The notes beneath the pieces are model-generated. The model saw only the letters and a list, made by a program, of their open reading frames with translations, did no database searches and was not told the origin of the DNA. A program made the position numbers and the translations under genes. From NCBI RefSeq assembly GCF_002407185.1, contig NZ_CP023563.1:1612001-1676000 (forward strand): a stretch of DNA of 64,000 nt, in the 5' to 3' direction. Positions within the stretch are counted from its first letter, which is position 1. Each line of letters begins with the position of its first letter. This DNA is from Brachybacterium vulturis (lineage in GTDB: Bacteria; Actinomycetota; Actinomycetes; Actinomycetales; Dermabacteraceae). Positions 32,161 to 40,549 of this stretch are shown here, piece by piece.

Positions 32161-32707
32161 CGGGAAGCGCCATGAAGCAGGTTGGACAGGTTGCGATCGC
32201 ACGTCGAGACGTCGCTTCGCTCGTTCGCCGTCGGTCGGTCCGGATCCGCAGGCTGTACACGGGCGGCTTGGTCGGCCGGTCGGACATCGTCCGCAGTTCA
32301 TGGCCCGCCGACGCCGGATCTACGAGGACGGCGGAGAACTCGCCCGTCACCTCGTTCAGGTCGATCAGCTTCATCATGAAGTGTTCCTCGGGATACCGGC
32401 CTGCGATGGTCCAGGGGTTCTCCTCGAGGTTGCGTGCGGTCACCCAGATGACATGGAACAGGGCATCGCAGTTGTCGCGAGCGATCTGCAGATTCCGGAT
32501 CCGCTCCTGATTGCCAGGCTTCGACGTCCAGGTGGTCAGACCTGGATCGCCGAAGCAATCGATCGATCCGTCGTCGCCGACCTCGTGCTCCCAGATCGTG
32601 ACGGCGACCGTCTTCGAGTCGGGACTCACGGCCGACCAGGACCAGCGGGGGTTGTCCGGGTAGGTGCTGAAGAACGAGAACGCCGCGGCGAGCGTGGTGG
32701 TCTTCAT
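32132..32707 (-). CDS. Hypothetical protein with C-terminal zinc-ribbon-like CxxC pair
   Basis: 191 aa from ATG 32707, preceded by AAGAAGGCAGG; a GTG five codons upstream is possible. Not recognised. Sequence words such as WSWSAVSPDSKTVAVTIWEHEV and NPWTIAGRYPEEHFMMKLIDLNEVTGEFSAVLVD suggest a mixed alpha/beta domain. The end CPTCFMALPATGICDTCE has two CxxC motifs, likely a zinc finger. It lies in the accessory island between the TA array and the PadR module. Composition is less GC-biased than the core genes, consistent with transfer. Confidence 0.6.
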   Translation of the reverse strand: MKTTTLAAAFSFFSTYPDNPRWSWSAVSPDSKTVAVTIWEHEVGDDGSIDCFGDPGLTTWTSKPGNQERIRNLQIARDNCDALFHVIWVTARNLEENPWTIAGRYPEEHFMMKLIDLNEVTGEFSAVLVDPASAGHELRTMSDRPTKPPVYSLRIRTDRRRTSEATSRRAIATCPTCFMALPATGICDTCE

Positions 32708-32816
32708 CCTGCCTTCTTCCACGGCGCGGGCTCGCTGACTCCGGTCAGACTACCGGGACATCGGCGCTTCAGCTCGACCTCATCGACGCGGTGAGCACGC
32801 TTTCAGCGGATCCCGG

Positions 32817-33593
32817 TCAGAACTGTTCGACGATCGCCTGGAGCAGCCAGGAGAAGCCGATCATGGCGATGGTCGCGACAGGGAAGATCAGGACCGCGAC
32901 CAGACCTGCTCTGGATCTGACAGGCTGCTCACCCGGGCCGACGATCGGATCCTCCTGCACGCGACCGCGGAGGTGGGCGCGGAGTTGCAGGAGGAGACCG
33001 ACGGCGAGCAGGATCCCGGCGATGACCAGGGCGCTCACGACACCGATCTCCCCGACCGGCTGAGGTAGGAGCAGTAGCGCGCCGACCATCCCGGCGAGCA
33101 GCAGCATCCAGCCGACCCAATTTCGCATCGGGAACTGTGCGAGCGCCCGCATGAGGACGGGCGTAGTGAGAAGGACGAGCGCGGCCGACCCCGCAACGAT
33201 CGCGAGCACGACGAGAAGTCCGACGGTCACATGGAGAGAGGATTCACCGGAGAATGCAGCCTGAGCGCTGAAAGTGCTCAGCAGCATGCCTGCCAGACCG
33301 AGAACGATGCCGAGGCTCCAGCCCCGATCAAGGCGATCGGGGGATCGCTCGCTCTGCTCCGGTGCGTCCTCCTCGGCGTATCTCCGGGGGTCACCGAATG
33401 CGGCCTCGGCGCTCTCGCCGGATTCGACCACATGACTCTCCACGAGCGCCAGGGAGTCGCCGATCCGACTCCCCTGAAGACCGAGGAGGCGCTGCTCGAG
33501 GACGAACTGCTCGGCCCAGCCCTTCTCGACATTCGGGGCCAGCCGCGTGTAGGCGTCCAGGGTGCCGAAGCTCCTCGTGCTGTCCTTCCCCAT
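32817..33593 (-). CDS. HAAS-domain membrane protein paired with a PadR regulator
   Basis: 258 aa from ATG 33593 (AGGAACGGAG upstream); a GTG at 33623, 1 nt after the padR stop, is the alternative. An N-terminal ~75-residue helical domain (WAEQFVLEQRLLGLQGSRIGDSLALVESHV...EAAFGDPRRYAEE) resembles HAAS/DUF1700-type domains commonly encoded next to PadR repressors. Six predicted transmembrane helices follow. Such pairs are thought to form sensing units; the ligand is unknown. Confidence 0.75.
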   Translation of the reverse strand: MGKDSTRSFGTLDAYTRLAPNVEKGWAEQFVLEQRLLGLQGSRIGDSLALVESHVVESGESAEAAFGDPRRYAEEDAPEQSERSPDRLDRGWSLGIVLGLAGMLLSTFSAQAAFSGESSLHVTVGLLVVLAIVAGSAALVLLTTPVLMRALAQFPMRNWVGWMLLLAGMVGALLLLPQPVGEIGVVSALVIAGILLAVGLLLQLRAHLRGRVQEDPIVGPGEQPVRSRAGLVAVLIFPVATIAMIGFSWLLQAIVEQF

Positions 33594-33624
33594 CGTGGCT
33601 CCGTTCCTGTTCATGGTGGTCACG

Positions 33625-33978
33625 TCAGTTGCTCTCTTCGTATGCGAGTGCGCCGTCGGTGAGCTCTCGGGTCGTGGCGGTGAAGGCGGCCCATCGGTCC
33701 GCCAGGGACCGGGCGTGTGTGCGTCCCTGATCGGTCAGTGAGAAGTACTTCCGGCCAGGCCCGCCATCTCCTGGGCGCCACTCGACCTCGACGTGTCCGG
33801 CCTGCTCGAGACGCCCGAGCAGAGGGTAGAGCGTTCCGCCCTTGACGTCTCCCAAGCTGGCTGCGGCGAGATGTCGGGTGATCGCGTATCCGTAGCTCGG
33901 ACCGTCGAGCAGCGCCCGCAGGACGCAGACCTCGAGCGCTGCTCTGACCCACTCTCTGGGCCACTGTTCCGAGCTCAT
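33625..33978 (-). CDS. PadR-family transcriptional regulator
   Basis: 117 aa from ATG 33978. Winged helix with the PadR words VLRALLDGPSYGYAITRHL, GTLYPLLGRLEQAGHVEVEW and GPGRKYFSLTDQGR. First gene of a two-gene unit with the membrane protein downstream. Paired ACTAGT motifs lie just upstream and probably mediate autorepression. Confidence 0.93.
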   Translation of the reverse strand: MSSEQWPREWVRAALEVCVLRALLDGPSYGYAITRHLAAASLGDVKGGTLYPLLGRLEQAGHVEVEWRPGDGGPGRKYFSLTDQGRTHARSLADRWAAFTATTRELTDGALAYEESN

Positions 33979-33997
33979 GACTAGAGCGTATGCGTGA

Positions 33998-34018
33998 CTA
34001 GTGGTAGTGGCAACTAGT
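33998..34018 (-). promoter_or_regulatory. Candidate PadR operator
   Basis: Two ACTAGT palindromes (33998-34003, 34013-34018) 15 nt apart, about 20 nt upstream of the padR start; a related ACTAGA half site lies at the start itself. Confidence 0.5.
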
Positions 34019-34079
34019 GCGCGCACCGCGGTGACGGAATCTTGAGGCCGTGCCGGAAGTGTCCCCATCAGCCCCGTAC

Positions 34080-34099
34080 TAGGGTTGTCCATATGGACA
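34080..34099 (+). promoter_or_regulatory. tetR -10 and start-codon operator
   Basis: -10 TAGGGT (34080-34085) ends 7 nt before ATG 34093. The perfect 14-bp palindrome TGTCCATATGGACA (34086-34099) spans the presumed transcription start and the start codon, an ideal place for autorepression. Confidence 0.6.
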
Positions 34100-34701
34100 G
34101 TCCAGATGGAAAGGGCGGTGACGGTTCGTCGACGCGTCGTCGGCTTCTGGTCGCCGCAGCCGGTCTCATTGCTGAGTCCGGTTGGGGCAGGGTCACGACC
34201 CGCGCCGTCGCGGAGCGCGCGGGCCTGCCGCACGGGACCGTGAGCTACCACTTCCGTGGGAAGCAGTCGATGCTGGTCGAAGCCGCCGCGACGGCGGTCG
34301 AGGAGATGTTCCCCGACTCCGAGCTCGCGGCGATGCAGTCGGTCGAGCATCTCCTCGCATGGACGAGCGCCGCGGCGTCGGAGGTCGGTGCGTGCTCGGC
34401 GCAGGCCGGTGTGCTGCTCGAGGCGATGCGCGAGTCCTCCCGGGACGACCGGCTGCGCGAGCGGATCGTTGAGGTTCTTCGCCGGCTCCGCCATCGGGTC
34501 GCCGACCTCGTCGCCGCGGAGCACGGTCAGCGTGCCGACCCCGCAGGACCGTCGGCGTCCGCCATCGCGACGGTGATCATCGCCGCGGGAGACGGCCTGT
34601 GGCTGCACAGCCTGCTCGACCCCGACCTCGACGTCTCCGGAGCAGTCGCAGCGATGAGCGGTCTCATCAGGCCGAGAGCTGAGGAGGAGGCAGCGTCATG
34701 A
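34093..34701 (+). CDS. TetR-family transcriptional regulator
   Basis: 202 aa from ATG 34093. N-terminal TetR helix-turn-helix: LLVAAAGLIAESGWGRVTTRAVAERAGLPHGTVSYHFRGKQ (residues ~18-58). The C-terminal helical ligand-binding domain is unspecific. It overlaps the MFS transporter gene by 4 nt (ATGA), so it regulates itself and the exporter from one promoter. Confidence 0.94.
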   Translation: MDSPDGKGGDGSSTRRRLLVAAAGLIAESGWGRVTTRAVAERAGLPHGTVSYHFRGKQSMLVEAAATAVEEMFPDSELAAMQSVEHLLAWTSAAASEVGACSAQAGVLLEAMRESSRDDRLRERIVEVLRRLRHRVADLVAAEHGQRADPAGPSASAIATVIIAAGDGLWLHSLLDPDLDVSGAVAAMSGLIRPRAEEEAAS

Positions 34702-36107
34702 GCGACGCCGGCTCGAGCAGGACGGACACGGTCCGGCCGCAGGGAAGGGCGGCCGCACGGTCGCTGCTGCTCGGCGCGGCGACCTTTGTCGTGGTGCTGG
34801 ACCTGGCCGGGATCGTCATCCTCCTGCCGTCCGTTCAGGCCGAGTTCGGCTCCGGCATCGCCGGATCGACGTGGGTCGTCGCCGCGTTCATCATCGCGGC
34901 AGCGACGACGATCCCGGTGGGCGCGCGGGCAGCGGACATCTACGGTGCCCGCGGAGTGCTGCTGGCCGGGCTGGCCGCCTTCGGACTGGCGTCGGCCGCC
35001 GCCGCGTTCGCCCCCTCCGTCGCGGTGCTCATCGCCGCTCGCGTCGGGCAGGGCCTGGGAGTCGGTCTGATCGAGCCCGCCGTCCAGCGCCTGGTGCGCG
35101 CCGACGGGCACGGCCGCGATGCGAAGCGGGATGCGCAGGTGCAGGGCCTGGCGGCACTGCTGGCGGCCGCGCTGGGCCCGGTTCTCCCGGCCGCGCTGGC
35201 GACGGCGGTGAGCTGGCGCATCCAGTTCGGTCTCGATGTCGTGCTCGCGGCCGTGGTCGCCGCCGCGGCGTGGAGGACTCTCGGGGCGACACGTCGGAAG
35301 GCCGGCGCCTCCCACGATCTGCTGCGCGATGGGCTGCTGGCCGTCGTGGCCGCTGCAGCTGTGGGTGGGCTGTTCTTCGCAGTGATCGAGGGCCCATCCC
35401 TTGGTGCGGGCCCCGCCCCGGCTATTGCGGCGGCGATCGCCGCACTCGCGCTTCTGTCGGTGCTGCTGGTCGTGGAGATGCGACGTCGTCGCCCGCTGTT
35501 GGCGCTGCGGCTGCTGCGCCGTCGGCGCTTCGCCGCTGGCAATGCCGTCAGGGGACTCACGGAGTTCGCCAGTCTCGGGGTGTTCTTCCCGCTGTCCGGA
35601 TATCTTCAGGACGAGCTCGGGTACTCGCCCCTGATCGCTGGTCTGCTCCTGCTGCCCATCATCCTGGGCGCTCTGTTCACGGCGCCGGTGGCCGAGACGT
35701 ATGGCGCGAGCGTTCATGCGGCGTGGTTCCTCGTATCCGGGCTCGTGTGCACCGCAACCGGCGTCTTCTGGCTCGCGCACGTCGCCCCGGGGATGCCCTG
35801 GTGGTTCGTCCTGGCCCCGTTGGCGGTCGCCGGAGCCGGGATCGGAGCAGTCGAGACACCTGCCGAGCTCGTCGTATCCGACGACACTCCTGCCGGAGAC
35901 GAGGATGCGGCCTGGCCGCTGGAGCGCATCTTCTACCTCTTCGGCATCGGGGCCGGTGTCGCCGTCGTCTCGGCCGTCTGGCAGTCGGTCGGCGTCGGCA
36001 CCGCTTCCGGTGTCAACAGCGCCCTCCTCGTCTGCGCGGTCGCGGCGCTCATCGGTGCTGCGGTCGCGGCCGTGGGCACGATCGGGTCCTCACGGGCGCC
36101 GTCTTGA
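34698..36107 (+). CDS. MFS drug exporter (DHA2-like)
   Basis: 469 aa with about 14 hydrophobic helices. MFS words: motif D1-like LDLAGIVILLPSVQAEF, motif A region GARAADIYGARGVLLAGLAAFGLAS, and GVNSALLVCAVAAL near the end. DHA2-type proteins export lipophilic drugs with proton antiport. Under the preceding TetR regulator; substrate unknown. Confidence 0.88.
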   Translation: MSDAGSSRTDTVRPQGRAAARSLLLGAATFVVVLDLAGIVILLPSVQAEFGSGIAGSTWVVAAFIIAAATTIPVGARAADIYGARGVLLAGLAAFGLASAAAAFAPSVAVLIAARVGQGLGVGLIEPAVQRLVRADGHGRDAKRDAQVQGLAALLAAALGPVLPAALATAVSWRIQFGLDVVLAAVVAAAAWRTLGATRRKAGASHDLLRDGLLAVVAAAAVGGLFFAVIEGPSLGAGPAPAIAAAIAALALLSVLLVVEMRRRRPLLALRLLRRRRFAAGNAVRGLTEFASLGVFFPLSGYLQDELGYSPLIAGLLLLPIILGALFTAPVAETYGASVHAAWFLVSGLVCTATGVFWLAHVAPGMPWWFVLAPLAVAGAGIGAVETPAELVVSDDTPAGDEDAAWPLERIFYLFGIGAGVAVVSAVWQSVGVGTASGVNSALLVCAVAALIGAAVAAVGTIGSSRAPS

Positions 36108-36255
36108 GCGGGTCTCCGTCTCGGCACTCGTCCACGCTGTCGCACTGTGAATCGAGACCCTGCTCCACGCGGCCCATTCACGGAGTCGTCAGGTTCAGAC
36201 TCGTTCGGAGGCCGGGAATAGGTCAGAACTTGACGACTGTGCTGGCCGACGGATC

Positions 36256-36430
36256 GCCGATGTTCAGCTCTGGCAGACTGGCCGGACGGTGCAGCGGGCG
36301 AGCTTGCAGAAGCTCGAGCTGATCTCTGCGGCGAGGACTTCGGGATCACGCTGAGCAAGCTCGCTCTGGCGATCGGGGTGCCGCCGCGGCGGATCAACGA
36401 GATCGTGCACGGCAAGCGGGGCATCACCGG
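36256..36430 (+). pseudogene. Decayed higB-higA relic
   Basis: Reads DVQLWQTGRTVQRASLQKLE (HigB part; compare the RTVQRATMRKLELIHAA stretch of the gene at 27143), then jumps straight to DFGIT, LSKLALAIGVPPRRINEIVH and GKRGIT (HigA part; compare 27399). About 240 nt covering the HigB C-terminus and HigA N-terminus are deleted, and the two parts are in different frames. Nucleotide identity in the HigA segment is very high. It marks the right end of the accessory island; the rest of 36108-36491 shows no gene. Confidence 0.8.
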
Positions 36431-36491
36431 CGGAGCGTCACGTCTCCACCGCGAAGATGGCACGATCCGGGGCCCCGCAGCCGTCATTCCC

Positions 36492-37259
36492 TCAGAACAG
36501 CGGCCACGGCACCGCCGGCGTCGCGCCGCTCGGGGCCGGGAACCGCCCGTCCGCACGCAGCTCGGCGCAGCGCGCGGTGAGCGCTGCGACCTCGTCGGCG
36601 CTGAGCAGCTCCCTCAGCTGCTGGCCCAGCTCGCCGTGCAGCCCTTCGTTGACACGGTCGATGCCGTCGCGCTCATTGTCCGTCAGAGCGTCTCCCCGCC
36701 ATCCCCAGAGGACCGTGCGCAGCTTTGGGTCGCGATGGAAGGTGAGGCCGTGGTCGACCCCGTACCGATGTCCGTCGGCCATGGCGAGGATGTGGTCGCC
36801 TTTGCGATCGGCGTTGTTGATGATCAGATCGAACACCGCCATGCGTCGCAGCGCCGGCGAGTCCTCATGGACGAGGGTGATCCTGCGCCCGCTCTGATCG
36901 AGGCCCTCGAGAACGCTTCTCCAGCCCGTCGGGGGCAGGTGGTCGCTCGCGACCAGATCCACGGCGCGTCGGGCGCGGTCCGGCTCCTGCCAGAGCTGCA
37001 CCATCCCTGCGCCCAGCGGGCCGTCGCGCAACCAGGTGCGCGGCACGACGTTCCAGCCGAGGGCCTGCGAGATCAGGTAGGCGGCCACCTCCCGGCGGGC
37101 CAGGGTGCCACCGGGGAAGTCCCAGAGCGGAGCCTCTCCCGCCACCGGCTTGTAGACGACCGCCGCGTCGTCGATGCTGCCGAGGAACGTCGCGTTGGAG
37201 GCCGTCGTGATGCGGCCGGTGAGCGTCAGTTCGGCGGTCGCCGGGTCCGACGCGGTCAT
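36492..37259 (-). CDS. SCO1664-family protein (kinase-like fold)
   Basis: 255 aa from ATG 37259, sharing one base with the DUF3090 stop. TIGR03843/SCO1664 family words: NATFLGSIDDAAVVYKPVAGEAPLWDFPGGTLARREVAAY, FDLIINNADRKGDHIL and VDHGLTFHRDPKLRTVLWGW. The NNADRK and DHG segments resemble HipA/PI-kinase catalytic loops. Actinobacteria-specific, function unknown, nearly always linked to the next two genes. Confidence 0.9.
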   Translation of the reverse strand: MTASDPATAELTLTGRITTASNATFLGSIDDAAVVYKPVAGEAPLWDFPGGTLARREVAAYLISQALGWNVVPRTWLRDGPLGAGMVQLWQEPDRARRAVDLVASDHLPPTGWRSVLEGLDQSGRRITLVHEDSPALRRMAVFDLIINNADRKGDHILAMADGHRYGVDHGLTFHRDPKLRTVLWGWRGDALTDNERDGIDRVNEGLHGELGQQLRELLSADEVAALTARCAELRADGRFPAPSGATPAVPWPLF

Positions 37260-37807
37260 CAGTCCTCGGGAAGGGTGCAGATATGGCCGTCGGGGTCGAT
37301 GGGGTGGCCGCAGATCGTGCACAGGGGACGCCCGGCGTCCACGATCTCCCGGGTGCGCTGGGTGAACGCCCGCGCAGTGCCGACCGGCATCCGCACCCGC
37401 AGCATCTCGGAGTCCGCCGCAGCGCCGGCATCGAGCGCGTCGTCGTCGGCGGGGAGGGGGTGCGCCTCGATGAGCACCTGGGCCGTGGTGGGGTCCCAGC
37501 CGATGCCGATGGTCCCGGCGCGGAACTGCTCCTGGACGGCCTCGAGCGGATCATTGTCCACGAGCTCGACGGGAGTGCTGGTGGGGACGCTGTAGCGGTT
37601 GTCCTCGACGGCGATGAGCTGGTCGAGGATCTCGTCGATCTTCAGCGCGAGCAGTGCCGACTGCTCCTTCTCCAGGGCGATGCTCACGATCTGTTCCCCG
37701 GTGCGCGCCTGCAGGTAGAACGTCCGGGACCCGGGACGCCCGAGCATCCCGATGACGACCCGATCCGGCCAGTCGAACTCATGAACATGTGCAGGCACGT
37801 CGGTCAT
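37259..37807 (-). CDS. DUF3090 protein (TIGR03847 family)
   Basis: 182 aa. Family words: FDWPDRVVIGMLGRPGSRTFYLQAR, EQIVSIALEKEQSALLALKIDEILD. The C-terminal CTICGHPIDPDGHICTLPED is a zinc-ribbon-like end (three Cys and a His). Middle gene of a three-gene operon conserved in actinobacteria; function unknown. ATGA overlap with the upstream phosphatase. Confidence 0.92.
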   Translation of the reverse strand: MTDVPAHVHEFDWPDRVVIGMLGRPGSRTFYLQARTGEQIVSIALEKEQSALLALKIDEILDQLIAVEDNRYSVPTSTPVELVDNDPLEAVQEQFRAGTIGIGWDPTTAQVLIEAHPLPADDDALDAGAAADSEMLRVRMPVGTARAFTQRTREIVDAGRPLCTICGHPIDPDGHICTLPED

Positions 37808-38523
37808 GTGAGGAGTCTAGGCGTCCGGTCGCCCACGGCGGACGTGCCCGCACCGCCGCCCACCGCTGCATCGCCGGACCGGACAGCTGTCGAGAGCCAG
37901 GACAGATCACCGGAGTCGGTGTTGGTCGCCCAGACCCGCGGCCGGTTCGCGCCATAGCTCACGATCGACACGGAGGCGGGCCCCACCTCGAGCCGCTGGA
38001 ACAGGTCGAGGTGCATGCCGAGCGCGTCGGCCAGGATCGACTTGACGATGTCACCGTGGCTCACCGCCACCCACACCGCGCCCGGCCCGTGCTCGGCCTC
38101 GACGGCGGCATCGTGGCGACGGATCGCTGCCACCGACCTGGCCTGCATCCCCGCCAGGGACTCGCCGCCGGGAAAGACGACAGCGGACGGGTGCGACTGC
38201 ACGACCGGCCACAGATCCTCGGTCGCGAGATCGCTGAGCCGTCGGCCCTGCCACTGACCGTAATCGCACTCCGTGAGCTCGGGGTCGACCGACGACGGCG
38301 GTGCACCCTTCTGGCGATCGACGATGGTCCGGGCGGTCTCCGTGCAGCGCTCGAGAGGGCTCGACACCACCCGGACCGCCGGCACGTCCGCGATCCTGTC
38401 CCCGGTCCGCGTCGCCTGGTCCCGTCCGAGCCGGTCCAGGCTCACGCCGGCGGTCCGACCTGCCAGCAGTCCCGTCGCATTGGCCGTGGTGCGGCCGTGC
38501 CGCACGAGCAGTACTGTCGCCAT
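37804..38523 (-). CDS. MSMEG_4193-family histidine phosphatase
   Basis: 239 aa from ATG 38523 (GTG 38526 also possible). Histidine phosphatase fold: TVLLVRHGRTTANATG (catalytic His), SPLERCTETA, LTECDYGQWQGR and WVAVSHGDIVKSIL (second His). First gene of the phosphatase-DUF3090-SCO1664 operon (TIGR03848/03847/03843). Substrate unknown. Confidence 0.92.
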   Translation of the reverse strand: MATVLLVRHGRTTANATGLLAGRTAGVSLDRLGRDQATRTGDRIADVPAVRVVSSPLERCTETARTIVDRQKGAPPSSVDPELTECDYGQWQGRRLSDLATEDLWPVVQSHPSAVVFPGGESLAGMQARSVAAIRRHDAAVEAEHGPGAVWVAVSHGDIVKSILADALGMHLDLFQRLEVGPASVSIVSYGANRPRVWATNTDSGDLSWLSTAVRSGDAAVGGGAGTSAVGDRTPRLLT

Positions 38524-38624
38524 CACCCCAGCCTAGCGACCGGGTCGAGCTCGGTGCCGCTGGGCGCTCGTGCCGGACGTGAGAGGATCGACCGGCGCTG
38601 CCGAGGGTGACCCAGCTGGGGGCC

Positions 38625-39410
38625 TCAGGCGATGGCCAGACGACGGAACGCCTGGTCGAAGATCGTGAGTCCTTCGAGGCCCGGGATCCGCTGCATGCGC
38701 TGATCGAGCTTGTCGACGTCGTGCTGCATGCCGCCGAAGAGGTGCCCGAAGACGTGCCGGACCTCGTCCTCCTCCATGATCCCGGAGCCCACCGGGCGCC
38801 ACGCCTTGCTCAGCAGCAGGCGGACGAGCTTGCGCGCCTTCTCGGACGTCTCCAGGCGTGCCCGTGCCTGGGTCGTGTAGAAGGCGACGTGCCGGGTCTC
38901 CTGCTGAGCGATCCGCGTGACCAGGGCGGCCAGCGTGGGGCTGTCGGTCATCTCGGCGAGGCGCCGGTACCCGGCGGTGGCGGAGAGCTCGTTGGCCACT
39001 CCCCAGGTCATGTGCACGGCGACGAAGTCCTGGCCCACCAGGTTCGCCAGGGCGGACTGCTTCATGGACGACAGCGCGAGCTGCCACCCGAGCCCCAGCC
39101 GCTTGGCCTTCACCTCGTCGTAGTCGACGACGATCCCGTGGGCGGCCAGCACGGCAGCCAGGGCTTCCCCGTGCCAGAACTCCTCTCGGTTCCAGGTGGT
39201 CATGAACCCGGCCGATTCCTCCTCCCGGTGGGAGGGCGTGACCAGCAGATCTCGCAGGAAGCAGGTGGTGTGGTATTCGACGTCGCACATGTAGCGGACG
39301 GTGCGCAGGGTCTGCGGATCCAGCGGCTGATCGCGGAAGACCGTCATGTCGAGGTCGTCCCACCGCAGCGGTTCGGAGGTGTCGGTGAAGCGTTCGAGAT
39401 CAAAGGCCAT
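38625..39410 (-). CDS. Ferritin-like diiron protein (acyl-ACP desaturase-like)
   Basis: 261 aa from ATG 39410 with GGACCTCCC-complement Shine-Dalgarno (GGGAGG-like on its strand overlapping the previous gene). Helical diiron pattern: YMCDVEYHTTCFLRDLL, MTTWNREEFWHGEALAAV (Glu...His), WGVANELSATAGYRRLA and ARIAQQETRHVAFY-type ExxRH, i.e. two Glu/His pairs that could hold a diiron centre. Related annotated proteins are acyl-ACP desaturase-like or ferritin-like. Coupled by a 10-nt overlap to the next gene upstream. The real oxidation substrate is unknown. Confidence 0.75.
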   Translation of the reverse strand: MAFDLERFTDTSEPLRWDDLDMTVFRDQPLDPQTLRTVRYMCDVEYHTTCFLRDLLVTPSHREEESAGFMTTWNREEFWHGEALAAVLAAHGIVVDYDEVKAKRLGLGWQLALSSMKQSALANLVGQDFVAVHMTWGVANELSATAGYRRLAEMTDSPTLAALVTRIAQQETRHVAFYTTQARARLETSEKARKLVRLLLSKAWRPVGSGIMEEDEVRHVFGHLFGGMQHDVDKLDQRMQRIPGLEGLTIFDQAFRRLAIA

Positions 39411-40209
39411 GGGAGGTCCTTCCAGGGATCCGGTGCGGCGCCGTCCGGGGGCGGCGTCGAGAGGCCGGGAGCAGATCGTGCAGGATCGACGTGGCGCGGG
39501 CGAGGTCCGCACGGGCGTCGGGGGAGCGGAAGAGGCTGGAGCGGGCGCGGGATTCGTCGGGATCGGCCACCCCGACCACGCGCAGCGGCTCCCACCCGCG
39601 GCCGAGATGACGGCGTGCGGTGACCGCTTCTCGCCGGGAGCGGGAGATGCGGGCCTCCGCCTCGAGCCGGAAGAAGCGGGCACTGTGCTCCCGGCGTCGG
39701 AGGATCTCCTCGACGACGCGCGCCGACTCCCCGTGCAGTCGGGGCAGCACCGCTCGATAGGCGGCCTGCAGGGCGGATTCCTGGACGGCCAGGCGCGCCA
39801 TGTGACCGGCGACCACCGGCTCTCCCACCACGTGCGTCCAGACGGGGGCGAGCAGCGGCATGATCGTCTCGAGGTACGCGCTGCGGAGGTGGGAGGCGAC
39901 TGAGCGCCGACGCGGCGGGCGGATCGGCGGCCCGGTGGCGGCCAGCAGGTCCCGCATGGCGCGGCCGAGCTGATGACGGGCGAAGGCCCAGGTCGCCACG
40001 AAGGCCGTGATCCGGGCCTCGGTGGCGGTCCAGGTAGCCAGCAGAGCGCGCGCCTCCGACAGTCCGGCGCTGTCCAGACGGCAGAGGAACGCGAGATCGG
40101 CACGGATCTCCTCCGACAGGTCCTCGGCCGCGGCGGCCGTGGCATCGACGAGGATGCGCCCGTGGTCCTGGCGACCGTAGGCGGCGACATCGAAGTCCGT
40201 GAAGAGCAC
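39400..40209 (-). CDS. Unknown helical protein coupled to the diiron protein
   Basis: 269 aa if started at GTG 40209, which has no Shine-Dalgarno. The same frame stays open upstream to a perfect AGGAGG (40332-40327) followed by ATC ATC ATT in frame at 40323-40315, so a non-AUG start giving ~38 more residues (LPAPNSRR...PLPGYRAGRL) is plausible. All-helical; ATEARITAFVATWAFARHQLG, LAVQESALQAAY and RREHSARFFRLEAE could be ferritin-like Glu/His helices. Overlaps the diiron gene by 10 nt. I do not recognise the family. Confidence 0.65.
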   Translation of the reverse strand: MLFTDFDVAAYGRQDHGRILVDATAAAAEDLSEEIRADLAFLCRLDSAGLSEARALLATWTATEARITAFVATWAFARHQLGRAMRDLLAATGPPIRPPRRRSVASHLRSAYLETIMPLLAPVWTHVVGEPVVAGHMARLAVQESALQAAYRAVLPRLHGESARVVEEILRRREHSARFFRLEAEARISRSRREAVTARRHLGRGWEPLRVVGVADPDESRARSSLFRSPDARADLARATSILHDLLPASRRRPRTAPHRIPGRTSHGL

Positions 40210-40549
40210 GCTCAGATGGTCGGGGTCGGAGTGGAGACGTCCGGCGCGGTAGCCCGGCAGCGGTTCCGCGGCCGGTGCGGGGTGGGCGGCCCTGCGGGAG
40301 TTCGGGGCGGGAAGAATGATGATCGACCTCCTCAGGACTGGGATCGGCGCAGCAGGGCTGGCGCCGACCGGCGAGTGCGGAGGCCGTCAGCGCGATCTGG
40401 CCGCGTCAGGCGATCGTGGTGAGGCGCCCGTCCTGTATTCGGAGGGCCGAGGCGATCAGATTGGACCCGGCGTCAGCGGGTGCGCGGTGCCGGTGTTGTT
40501 GACTGCGGAGGCTGGCCGCAGCCCCGATGCCGCCCCGTGTGCTCGAGGC

